The position numbers and the translations under genes are program-made. From contig NC_073637.1 of NCBI RefSeq assembly GCF_029407905.1, forward strand, positions 58,652,501 through 58,716,500: a DNA stretch of 64,000 nt. Direction: 5' to 3'. Source of the DNA: Bubalus kerabau. Taxonomy: Eukaryota > Chordata > Mammalia > Artiodactyla > Bovidae. How positions within the stretch are numbered: the first letter of the stretch is position 1; each line of letters starts with the position of its first letter. Positions 1 to 9,861 of the stretch are shown in pieces. The notes beneath the pieces are model-generated. The model did no database searches. It was not told the DNA's origin and was given only the letters and a program-made list of their open reading frames with translations.

Positions 1-999
1 TCAGTAAAAACATTGCTTTTATATTAAAAAAAATTTTAGTGGAAATAAGCATTATTTTCCCTCTAAAAGCTCCTATCGGTGACAATTCAAATATAGTTCT
101 ATTCCTGTAACATCCCTTAAAATTCCTGGTTGTCAAAGGAATGATCCGCACAGTGACTCTTTCATTTCACTTTTCTCTGGAGCATCTGTGCCCATCAGAG
201 ACTCCCTTCCTGTCCTTACCTCTGTTGGGATAACCCTGGCTGGCTGCAGAGCTTCCGGATGCTTGTGCTTCTTGATTGGCTTTCACAGTTATAAATTCAG
301 CCAAGATGTCATGGGTATATCTGTAATTTTCTTTTAAATTAAATGTGGGATGAGAGAATGTTGGCATGCTTCGGGGTGTGAGGTACTGACACTATTTTAT
401 TTTTTTTCCAAGATGCTACTCCCCACCCCCACCAAAGTATCTTGGTAAAAAGTATAACCAAATAAAAATAGCTATTCTCCTATAGTAATTTAGCAAAAAG
501 AGTAGCATAGTGTTTTAGACACAACTTAAATACTTTCTTTCATTCCTTAATAGGACTGAAATATTATTACTTATTTGGCACCATTAGAGACTCAGAGTGG
601 ATGAAACATAATCCTTACCTTGCTGAAATGAGAAGAGACATCAGTGGCAGTCTCACCACCCACTGCCTAGATCTCTCTAAGACTTAGACAAGAAGGATTT
701 TAGAGTGCAAAATCTTCAAGTGATGAAGCATTAACATTACCTGTAAACAGAGCAAGGGTTTTCATCAAAACGAACTCCCTGCTGCAAATTGAGTGCACTC
801 ACCATTAAGGTTTAAAAGCTCTCCTTATCAAGGTACTTGCTGTCATGCATTCACTCTCATCTTCTTCTGTCCTTCATCCACCGTCTGCCCGAGGCTGTTT
901 TCACTTTTCACAGCCTCTGTATGAGACTATTCAGTGCCTCTTTCCTTCTCATAATGATAGTTGTCATTTATTTTTACTGCTTTTGTGTACGTAGTTTGT
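1..999. other. Unassigned AT-rich DNA, no gene seen
   Basis: No frame here has a recognisable protein motif, and I see no splice-site or exon-like conservation pattern that I can defend. The only long frame, about 66 codons on the - strand near 167-367, has no family features. No young SINE or LINE is present. Confidence 0.5.
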
Positions 1000-1195
1000 T
1001 TCAGCTGTGTACTTAACAAGTACTCATTATTTCATTTATGGCTTGCAACTGCCACATGAGGTTGGAATGGATTTTGGAAACTCAGAGACTAGGAGTTTAA
1101 GGGAGCAAAGAGGTAAGAGAAGTTCTTAAAGCTTACATGTCATGGAACCAGGATCTGAGGCTGGGCCTGACTCCAAAGTGTTTGACCCCCCCACC
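1000..1195 (-). repeat. MIR-like ancient SINE remnant
   Basis: On the - strand the order of words fits an old MIR: a block related to the tail of the family, then a degraded version of the part normally reading as cap-site-like 'aactgaggcccagagagg', and a head with 'gactccaaag'. On the + strand one sees 'aaactcagagactagg' followed by 'ctgactccaaagtg'. Divergence is high and the edges are approximate. Confidence 0.45.
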
Positions 1196-2079
1196 CCCTC
1201 CATTTCCAAGTTTGTGCTGCCCCCTGGTCTGCCGCTTTCATACTTCCTTCATCTGTTATCCATCACCGTTGCCCTAGACACGAAGTTTATCTTGCATCCA
1301 CCGCTGTGCTAGTCATCATCTTCAAGAACCCAGAATCTTCTTCTTCCGTGCTCCCCATTTTGTCACTGTGGTTCTCCAGGTGTCAGGAGAAAGCTATGTT
1401 AATAGGGAAGTTGCTTCTGTTTCTTTACAATGACTCCTTCCATCTTCTTGCCATTCATGAACTCAACATTTAATGAGCTGTAAGGAAATCTGGGTAAAGC
1501 ATACTGCCTCTTTTCTGGAGCCTGCCTCCTGTGGAGGGCCCACCCTCCTCCACCTTTCTAGATTTCCTTGGAAAAGGAAGGCCTGCTTCTCATTTCTGTG
1601 CTTCATCTTCACCACTGTTTCTGACCATGGTTATTTAACAGTCTCCTTCTTTGTAGTCTACTACATTCATTGCTTTCTGCACATTATCACCATGCCTGTA
1701 GATTCAGGATCTTCCTTCCCCATCTTTCATTAGCTGCTTCAAACTGGGATCACATGAGGTTCCTCTAAATTCAGCACCAGTAGGTATCATGTTGGTAACC
1801 CATGAGAGCTTGTCCTTGATCTTATTTTATCCTCAATTACCTGTTGAAGTGACTGCATCTCAAAACCCTTCTAACTCCTAGTTCTCAAATGTGTGTCTTC
1901 TCTTGCTTACAACTTATATAGCTTAACCTTTTCTTACCATAAAGTAATTGAGCCTGTTCTTTGACCTTTGGTAAACACAGGTCTAAAAACTGCTAATAGT
2001 CCAAAAGTTCATTTTTCTTGGACTGTCAACGTATTGGTAAACTCAGAATTCTGACTGGATTTATGGTCATTGTCCTAGT
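1196..2079. other. Unassigned DNA, no gene seen
   Basis: Pyrimidine-rich stretches and an 86-codon frame at 1473-1733 (+) with no known motif. No young repeat is recognised. Confidence 0.45.
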
Positions 2080-2412
2080 CCATTTGGGCTGCTATATCAG
2101 AATACCATAGAGAAGGTGGCTTACAAGCAACTGAAATTTATTTCTCACAGTTCTGGAGGCTGGAGGTCTGAGATCAGGGTGACAGCATGATTGGGTTTGG
2201 CAAGGATCTTCTTCCAGTGTTTCTTGTTGTATCCTCACTTGATGGAGAGAAGAGTAGCCAAGTCTCTGCTGCTTTTAAGGGCACCAGTCCTATTCTTGAG
2301 GGCTGCACTCTTATGATCTTACATCCACCACCCCCCACCCCACCCCCGCCCCCGCAAAGCTCTACCTTCAAATACTGTCACACTGGGATTACAGTTTCAA
2401 CATAGGAATTTT
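2080..2412 (+). repeat. Old mammalian interspersed repeat, family not resolved
   Basis: Contains a chain of words common in dispersed mammalian repeats: 'ccatttgggctgctat', 'tttctcacagttctggagg', 'gagggctgcac' and 'cataggaattttgag'. I recognise the text as a widespread old repeat but cannot name the class with confidence. A C-rich simple-sequence block (about 2328-2356) lies inside it. The - and + strand frames here are by-products of that block. Confidence 0.5.
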
Positions 2413-2652
2413 GAGACAACATAAACATTCAATCCCTCCAAAATGCTGTCTTTATTGTCTTAATGCTTTTCGCCTTTGCCTTTTTGTGGTGTGAATCTCA
2501 TGCAGCTATGGGGTATTTGGTATGCTCTTTGCCCACAGGTGGGATTTCCTACTCCATGGAAACTCTCTTCATTACTCCTTTGGGACTCTTCATTGCAGTC
2601 CTTTTAATAGTAACTCTTTCAAATGTGTTTCTGCAATCCTGGTCTTTTTGTC

Positions 2653-2657
2653 CATGC
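2653..2657. repeat. Candidate target duplication of LTR, left copy
   Basis: CATGC here pairs with CGTGC at 3137-3141 on the other side of the LTR. The single difference is a CpG to CpA change, which is the expected kind of decay. Confidence 0.4.
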
Positions 2658-3136
2658 GTTGGAGGAAGGAGGACCTTTTTCGGGGCCCGAAAGTGGGCTC
2701 TTGTCTAACACTCAGAAATGAACTGTCCAAGGAGATGCATGTGCTAACAAAGCAAGAGACTTTATTAGGAAGGGGTGCCTGGGCAGAGAGCAGTAGGGTA
2801 AGGGAACCCAGGAGAACTGCTCTGCCATGTGCTTGCAGTCTTGGGTTTTATGGTGATGGGATTAGTTTCTGGGTTGTCTCTGGCCAATCGTTCTGACTCG
2901 GGGTCCTTCCTGGGGGTGCTCACATTGCTCAGCCAAGATGGATTCCAGTGAGAAGGATTCTGGGAGGTTGGTAGGATGCATGGAGTCTCCTTTTGACCTT
3001 TCCTGAACTCTTCCAGTTGGTGGCAGCGTATTAGTTCCATGTTCTTTACCAGGACGTCCTGTTGTAAAACAGTTCATGCAAATGGTTCCTATGGTGCCTG
3101 GCCAGGGCGGGGGGTTTCAGTCAGTTTCCCCTAACA
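2658..3136 (-). mobile_element. Solo retroviral-type LTR
   Basis: Read on the - strand, this 479-base block starts TGTTAGGGG, the form expected of a retroviral LTR 5' end. It has an ATAAAA TATA-like word near 2848-2853 and an AATAAA polyadenylation signal at 2761-2766. The 3' end is near 2658. No gag, pol or env sequence flanks it, so it is a solo LTR left by recombination between the two LTRs of an endogenous retrovirus. Frames inside it (for example 2765-3040 on the - strand) are not genes. The exact 3' border is uncertain because the terminal bases are not a clean CA. The family looks like a ruminant ERV LTR; I cannot give a subfamily name. Confidence 0.6.
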
Positions 3137-3357
3137 CGTGCAGTCTCTTATCACTCAGATAACAACCTCACCACTTAATTTACTGAGGAAAATCAAAGTT
3201 GTCCAATGAGAGCTCACTAATCTTTTCTCTCATTCTCACCTTATTGTACCTTTCTGTTACCATACCCTACTCTGCTTAAAACCTTCTTTTAAAAATGTAA
3301 CCCTTTCTTTCATATATATATTTTCCTCCTATCTCAGATGAGTAGCTTTTGGCACTT

Positions 3358-3370
3358 CTACTTGTACTTT
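3358..3370. repeat. Target duplication of SINE at 3371
   Basis: CTACTTGTACTTT is repeated exactly at 3573-3585, bracketing the SINE. A perfect 13-base copy indicates a fairly recent insertion. Confidence 0.85.
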
Positions 3371-3572
3371 AGGGTTTCCCTTAAGCTCAGTCGGTAAAGA
3401 ATCTGCCTGCAATGCAGGAAACATGAGTTCAATTCCTGGGTCAGGAAGATCCCCTGGAGAAGGAAACGGCAACCCACTCCAGTATTCTTGCCTGGAGAAT
3501 CCATGGACAGAGGAGCCTGGCAGGCTACAGTCCATAGGGTCGCAAGAGTCGGACACAGCTGAGTAGCTTTCA
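3371..3572 (+). mobile_element. Bov-tA type SINE
   Basis: Complete unit on the + strand. It has a tRNA-like head with 'ggtaaagaatctgcctgc' and a B-box-like 'gagttcaattcctggg', then the BovB-derived tail 'ggcaacccactccagtattc' through 'gtcggacacagctgag'. It is flanked by perfect 13-base target duplications (3358-3370 and 3573-3585). The tail antisense strand opens a 120-codon frame that is not a gene. Confidence 0.9.
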
Positions 3573-3889
3573 CTACTTGTACTTTTGGCCTTGTGTCCCC
3601 TTTTTGGAGTTTTTTTCCAAAAGGATCTCTTACATTTGACCTTCCATCTGTCTCTCACTCCTCCTTGACACTGTCTCCTTTTACTTATCAAAAGTCTTTA
3701 GATATCCTCCATATTACATATAAAATAAAAATACCTTTGATTCTACAATCCTTAAAATGGCCCCCTTTGCCACTTCATTTTGTATTCTTTTCATTGTTCA
3801 ACCTTTGGGAAAAAAATCTTTTGCAGTCCCTGTCAGATTCTTCTTTCTTGTCACACGTTCAGGGTTTATCTGGTTTTAAAATGTTGCAC

Positions 3890-4083
3890 CTTCCCAGGTG
3901 GCTCAGATGGTAAAGAATACTCATGCAATGTGGGAGACCCAGGTTCAGTCCCTGGGTTGGGAAGATCCCCTGGAGCAGGGAATGGCAACCAACTCCAATA
4001 TTCTTGTCTGGAGAATTCTATGGACAGAGGAGCCTGGTGGGCTATAGTTCAGGGGTCACAAAGAATAGGACACGACTGAGTGA
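3890..4083 (+). mobile_element. Bov-tA type SINE
   Basis: Head 'cccaggtggctcagatgg', B-box region 'caggttcagtccctgggt', tail ending 'gacacgactgagtg'. More diverged than the copy at 3371. No convincing target duplication was found. Confidence 0.85.
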
Positions 4084-5325
4084 AAAAGACCTGAATTTAG
4101 TTCATGCTTTGGGGTTCCCCTCCTAAATTGCTCCATAACTTTAAAATCTCTCTGTAGACAAGCCCTGTGTTTTCATTTGCATCCTGGGGAGCGTCATTTT
4201 CATGGTCAACTTAACTTCTCCTAAAAGGTGAAGTCTCTGTACCTCCTCCCCTGGTCAGAATTAAACCAGTGAAATCCACACTGTACTCACCTAGCTTGTC
4301 ACTGACTTTGCTGCTGTTTTTAGTGATACCTCCATTCTCTTCCCCAGGTTGAAAATTTTGACTACATCTTCAAATATTCTGTCTCCTTCTGTCTCCTTCC
4401 ACACTCATCTGTTATCTTTGTTAGTTTTAGTTCATAACAAATCAAGTCCAAAATTCAGCTCGCTGGTGCTCTGGCCCAAATCAGTGTTTTAGTCATGATT
4501 GTTGCAAAAGTCTCTTAACTGATCCTTGTCTCCATTCATCACCCATGTCCGTCTGTTAAGTTTTAGACATCAGACTGGATTAGTCCTTCTATTACTTCCC
4601 TTTGATCATATAATTTTCCTGCTCAGATTTTTAAGGACTTATCAGTGTCTGGATACTAATTTTCTTACCCAGTGTGATATTCCATGTCTGTTTGGTCGGT
4701 ACTCAACCTACCTTTTCAGCTGTCTTCTGAGACCATTTGTGCTTCCGCTGAATTGCAGGATGGATTGTTTCCATGCATTTGCTTACATTTTTTTTTTCTG
4801 TTTAAAATACCTTAATTTCCCTTTACCTTCCTTCTGTTTGAAGTCTAGCCCACCAGACCCAGTTCAGATGCATTCAGTGATCATCCCAGTTGAGGAGTTA
4901 GTGGATTAAAGCAGGAAATTTCTGTTACAACACTTACCGCCTATTAGGACAGTAGACGATCTAATGCCTGTTCATACAGCCCTTTAGACTGGATGCTTTT
5001 CAAGGACTTCAGTTATGTCTTATATTCTCCTATTCCTCGGAGTCTTCTAGCAACAGGTGCTCAGTATTAGTTTCTTGATTAATCCCTTGTTTATACTATT
5101 TATTATTTGGCCAGCAGTGAGAAAGGGTAAATGTGCTTGGCAGCTCGGTAGTTACTGGGGCTCTTGAGATTGATGGAGGCGAGAGGAGCTGGGCTGGCCC
5201 AGTGTGGTGCTGCATGGATGATCTCAGACCTCTTCATTACCAGCTCACTCTTTTCTTTTGGAAAGGAAACTTATGAGAAATGCTCATTTTATTCATTTGT
5301 TTTTAAATACACAGGAAAACACACT
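4084..5325. other. Unassigned DNA with a possible old repeat at about 4440-4910
   Basis: The stretch 4440-4910 has the word order of an old dispersed repeat ('ctctggcccaaatcag', 'ttgatcatataattttcctgctca', split by decay), but I cannot name it. A 127-codon frame at 4526-4909 (+) sits in this block and shows no protein family signature, so I do not call it a gene. The rest is featureless. Confidence 0.4.
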
Positions 5326-5640
5326 TGAAGCACTGAAGCCAGGCTGCCTGGGTTTGAATCCTGGCTTCATCTCTTAGTGACTGAATGATCTTGGGCAAGA
5401 TATTGGGCTGGCCAAAAAGTTTGTTTGGATTTTTCTGTCACATCTTGCCAAAAACCTCTAACAAACATTTTGGCTAACCCAATAGATAACCTTTTCTGTG
5501 CTTTACTTTAACTCTGTATAATTGGAATAATAATATATTCATAATGTACTTAAAAATAATAATGAGTTAATACATGCAGAGCATATTAAATATGGCAAAT
5601 AGAATATTCTCAAATGCTGGCAATTAATATTACTACTATT
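5326..5640 (+). repeat. MIR SINE, split by a mariner-type MITE
   Basis: The left part has the MIR core words 'ctgggtttgaatcctggc' and 'gatcttgggcaaga'. The right part resumes with 'ttttctgtgcttta', 'ggaataataata' and 'gagttaatacatg', in the order expected of MIR. The MITE at 5403-5482 interrupts it. MIR is a mammal-wide family, so the interruption dates the MITE as younger than this MIR copy. Confidence 0.75.
5403..5482 (+). mobile_element. Mariner-type MITE, 80 bases
   Basis: Starts TTGGGCTGGCCAAAAAG and ends with its imperfect inverse, CATTTTGGCTAACCCAA. It is flanked on both sides by TA (5401-5402 and 5483-5484), the target duplication of Tc1/mariner transposons. It carries no transposase and is a short palindromic derivative that depended on a full mariner for movement. 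Confidence 0.85.
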
Positions 5641-5766
5641 AAGCAATGAGGGAATTGGTACAAGCAATGGATATGTTAGAATTCATTTCTGTGTACTTTC
5701 TTTTTGAAAATGAGTAGAATTTTCTCTTTGCTGCCAGTGTTCAGAAAATGCAAGATAATAGACATT

Positions 5767-5880
5767 GCTGCTGCTAAGTTGCTTCAGTTGTGTCCGACTC
5801 TTCGCAATGCCATGGACTGCAGCCTACCAGGCTCCTCTGTCCATGGGATTTTCCAGGCAAGAGTACTGGAGTGGGTTACC
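5767..5880 (-). mobile_element. Bov-A monomer SINE
   Basis: Reverse-strand BovB-derived unit starting with a (GCT)n head and 'aagttgcttcagttgtgtcc', ending 'gagtactggagtgggtt'. TAATAGACATT is repeated exactly at 5756-5766 and 5881-5891, so both ends are defined. It lacks the tRNA-like head. Confidence 0.9.
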
Positions 5881-5935
5881 TAATAGACATTAATATGGAT
5901 CTATTTTTTTCCAGTGTGCTAAGGCATTATACAGT

Positions 5936-6147
5936 GCTTCCCTGGTGGCTCAGATGGTAAAGAATCTGTCTGCCAATGAAGGTGACAGGGTTTCCATCCC
6001 TGGGTTAGGAAGATCCCCTGGAGAAGGAAGTGGCAACCTACTCTAGTATTCTTGCCTGGGAAATCCCATGGACAGAGGAGCCTGACAAGGCTACAGTCTA
6101 TGAGGTCACAAAAGTGTCAGACATGACTTGGCGACTAAACAGCAACA
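5936..6147 (+). mobile_element. Bov-tA type SINE
   Basis: Head 'cttccctggtggctcagatg' and tail 'ggagcctgacaaggctac' to 'gacatgacttggcgac'. Several small insertions show it is older than neighbouring copies. No clear target duplication. Confidence 0.85.
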
Positions 6148-6297
6148 AGATGATTTTAACATATGAGGATAAGAACCCTTAAGATCTAAAATCTCTTAAG
6201 ATATGGAGCATAGTGAAGGAGCAGATGAATGGAAATATCAGAGAAAATTAAGGAATCCAGCCTTGTATTGGTTTGTCATATACACCGAGGGACCGAG

Positions 6298-6478
6298 TGC
6301 AGTGAAAGTTGCTCAGTTGTGTCCAACTCTTTGCAACCCCATGGCCTATACAGTCCACGGACTTCTCCAGGCCACAGTACTGGAGTGGATAGCCTATCCC
6401 TTCTCCAGGGGATCTTCTCAACCCAGGGATTGAGTCTAGGTCTCCCGCATCGCAGGCGGATTCTCTACCAGCTGAGAC
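6298..6478 (-). mobile_element. Bov-tA type SINE with 24-base target duplication
   Basis: Reverse-strand SINE ('gctcagttgtgtccaactc' to 'ggattctctaccagctgag'). The flanks 6274-6297 and 6479-6502 match over 24 bases with two G/A differences (TGTCATATACACC core), a long target duplication. Confidence 0.85.
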
Positions 6479-6502
6479 TGTCATATACACCAAGGGACCA
6501 AG

Positions 6503-7432
6503 CAACTGAGTTAATTACTTAAATCATTCTAGAACATGGATGATTATTTATGTACCACCTAGTAGACACTGAGCAAAGCATTGGCGCAGTACTTCCTAGA
6601 TACTGGTAGTGTGAAAATGAGCAACACGTTGCTTTTATTTTGTGGATGCTCAGCTCTTTAGGATAAACTGTTAAATAACCACAGTTCAATGTTAAGTGCT
6701 GTGGACACAGATATATAGGATGTGCCATAGGCTTCTATGGTGTCCGAGGAGGTGTCGGAGGAGCTGAGTCTTAAAAGCGGTCAGACTTTTAGAGAGGGGA
6801 CAGAGTGCATCTTTTGCTATAGACCTCAGTGATGTCAGGTGGGATTTTTTGTTTTGTTTGCTTTACCAAGATCTGTGAGGACAGCAAAGTGCCAGTTGTG
6901 CTTGACTTGATATGAAAGGAATGCTAATTGTACCACATATTCTGGGGTTTGTTGTTGTTACATAAAATATCTTTGGTTTTAGTACAAACTTTTAAAAAGT
7001 TGCTTTTTAATACTTGGAGGACAGTATGCACATATTCACAGGATGCCCTTGTATCTCTGTCTTTTTAATATGTTTAACAAAATCAAGAAAAAGTTTTCCA
7101 TATTAGGCAATCCATGCAAAGATTTTTGTCTGTGGTTCCTAAACTTGATAATGGTGGGAATCATCTGGGGAACATTTAATGATGGGGGAGCCTGGGCCTC
7201 CCTCCAGATAAACTGAAGCAGACTCTCTGAGGAAAAACTCGGACTCTGCATCCAGGAATCACAGGTGCTGAAGAATTGTGGGGGAAGCCAGTGGTCACTG
7301 TGAGCTTGTGCTGTTGACATGGAAACTACTCACTGTGTCTGTGATACTAAGGAATACTCAGAAGTGAAATGAAACACAGGAAGAAGACAGAGTTGGAACT
7401 CAGTCGGAAGTATCATGAAGTCTTTGACTTGT
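6503..7432. other. Unassigned DNA, no gene seen
   Basis: Short frames only (69 and 94 codons on the - strand), neither with a recognisable domain. No young repeat. Confidence 0.45.
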
Positions 7433-7442
7433 ACTTACCTGG

Positions 7443-7658
7443 CGTGTGCATGCATGCTAAGTCACTTCAGCCGTGTCTGACTCTTAGCAACCCTATGGAC
7501 CACTCCTCTGTCCATGGGATTCTCCAGGCAAGAAAACTGGAGTGGGTTACCCTGCCCTTCCCCAGGGATCTTGCCAACTCAGATATTGAATCCCTCATCT
7601 CTTTTATCTCCTGCATTGGCAGGTGGATTCTTTACCTCTGGTGCCACCTGGGAAGCCC
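7443..7658 (-). mobile_element. Bov-tA type SINE
   Basis: Reverse-strand unit from 'gctaagtcacttcagccg' to 'ggtgccacctgggaagcc'. Candidate target duplication ACTTAyCTGG at 7433-7442 and 7659-7668 (one mismatch). It overlaps a 111-codon frame at 7369-7704 that is an artefact. Confidence 0.85.
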
Positions 7659-7668
7659 ACTTATCTGG

Positions 7669-9632
7669 TACCTTTTCTTAGGAAGCAGCTTCAAGAGGCA
7701 GTGATTTGCAATATCATTCAGAAAAGAGACTGAGATTTCTAAAGTTCTCTTGCTAATGCCACAGCCTCAGGTAATCATTTGGTCTTTTGTGTCCACCTTA
7801 TTATTTTCTTGGAAAAGGATCTAATCTTGTCCCTTCCCATCACCTCTTTTTTTTCCCCTCCCTACTGAGCAGTGGTCAAAACTTGGAAGGTGTGTTTACC
7901 TGGAGGCACTTTTCAGTAGGTTTCAATTATTTAATGTAAAACACATACATGATGGTTGGGGAGGGGAATCAAAGCAAATGCTTGGAGGAAAGTTAGTAAT
8001 TTCATTCAAAACATGAAAATAGCTCTTCACCTCTGTGTAGGAGTCTGCTTGGTCATGTGAGGCCATGGCAAGATTGTTACGTGTTCTGTGTACACGTGCA
8101 CATCTTGCCTAGACTTTCTGTTTAGGACACTTCCCGCACTGATCTTCACATGACTTTAGCCACAGCCTGGTCACCCCAAATCTTCTCTGCTTTGCTGCTG
8201 CTGTGGCCTAATACCTTCTCCACTGGGTCACTGCACTCATTCCTCTGAGTTCTACACAAAACAGAAAGATAACTTTACAAACTTTTTTATTATGTACATT
8301 ACAAACATTTTTATTATGAATTTTTCCTATCAAACCACAAATAGGGAATACCCCCTATAGTCATTGTTCAGACTCAATGTTAATTAATATATATATATAT
8401 ACTTTTTCTTTTTTATCTGATAAAGTATTTTAAATAAAATTTGATCACATGTATGTTAACATACCTCATCATTTAATAAAATGAGGTTATTTTATAATCA
8501 CAGTGCCATTTCCAGAGTTAGCAAAATTAACACTTCGTCAGCATCATTTATTACTTACTGCAATCAGATTTCTCAGATTATTTCAAAAATGGCTTTTTAA
8601 AGTTTGCTTATTTGAATTGGGAACCTGGTTTGGGAACAGGACACTTTTAGGAGTAGTACTAAGGACATGCATGAAGAACGTTTTACTCCTGATGTAATTA
8701 GAACAAGTGGGGGGAAAACCCAGAACCTCATGGGATTTCTTAAGTATTTTGTGGCAGGAACTAATACTTTCTTTAAATTTTCTGTCCTTAAGGAGCACTA
8801 TGATCTATCCCCTGAGAATGAGCGACCCAAGGCAGTTTTTAAACACTGTAAACCACAGTTTCTGGTTTAATGAGAGATTACTTTTCACATTGCATTCCAT
8901 GTTGGTGCAGAAACAGTGATTTCATATTCTAAAGTTAGTTCTGCAATTACCATTTTGATTGCTCTTAGAAAAATGCACACACAAAATACTGTGACTCAGC
9001 GAAGGGTGTTGCCAGTGGGTTGTCATTTTTAGCTCTCCAATTATGATGGAATTGCATAAGGAATGTTCAACTTGGTGCTGCATTTCTCTGCTCCCATGCC
9101 TTTCTTTCCACACCAAATCCAGCCTCCTTTTCTTCATCTTGTTTGTTTATTTTTGTGACTTAACAAGAGTCTGAGAAGCACAGTACACAGGTGAGTAGTA
9201 ATACAGGTGAATATAGATAATCTATAGCAAGAGCTGCTTCCTAATAAGTAAATGATCTCTTCCCTTGCAATTACAAAGATTCATAAGACTCTACATAAAA
9301 TAATGAGTTCAAAGAAGTCTAATTTTAAATATACATTGATGTTCATGTGGTACTTTGGTCGATGAGGCACTGGAAAGTTTTTATTGCAAACATGTGAAAG
9401 GGGCACTGAGTTGGTAAGACATGGCACCTGCCTTCCAGGCATGAGTGTCTTCCAGGAGGGATAGAAGTGGGGCATGGGGAAGACTGGTGGTTTGGAGGGG
9501 AGGAAGCTGAATCAGGGAGGTTACCTGAAAGTTCTTGCTGTAAGTGCAGCACAAGTTAATTAGCAGCTGGATGAGAGTCCTAGCATTGGGCCACAAGAAC
9601 AGATGCTAGAAAGGTTTAGAAGTATCCTTACA
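7669..9632. other. Unassigned DNA, no gene seen
   Basis: AT-rich sequence. It holds an imperfect 24-base tandem duplication near 8274-8321 (repeat word 'ttacaaac', T-run, 'attatg') and a short (AT)n run near 8388-8402. Frames of 64-71 codons have no family signature. Confidence 0.45.
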
Positions 9633-9639
9633 CCTTGGT

Positions 9640-9854
9640 GGGCTTCCTTGGTGGTTCTGATGGTAAAGAATCTGCCTGCTATGTGGGAGACCCAGGTTTG
9701 AACCCTGGATTGGGAAGATCCTCTGGAAGAGGGAGTGGCTACCCACTCCAGTATTCTTGCCTGGCGAATCTCATGGATAGAGGAGCCTGGCGGGCTAAAG
9801 TCTGTGGGGTTGCAAAGAGGTGGCATACAACTGAGCGACCAACACTCACTTTTG
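9640..9854 (+). mobile_element. Bov-tA type SINE
   Basis: Head 'gggcttccttggtggttctg', B box region 'caggtttgaaccctggatt', tail to 'caactgagcgaccaacac'. Candidate 7-base target duplication CCTTGGT at 9633-9639 and 9855-9861. Confidence 0.85.
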
Positions 9855-9861
9855 CCTTGGT

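Noticed and set aside
3329..3691. 120-codon - strand frame
   Set aside because: Its centre is the reverse translation of a Bov-tA SINE; similar text appears at every SINE in the window.
4526..4909. 127-codon + strand frame
   Set aside because: No domain, low-complexity Phe/Leu content, and it lies in what looks like an old dispersed repeat.
8388..8402. (AT)n run as a regulatory or origin element
   Set aside because: Short simple sequence, common in AT-rich mammalian DNA, with no associated signal.
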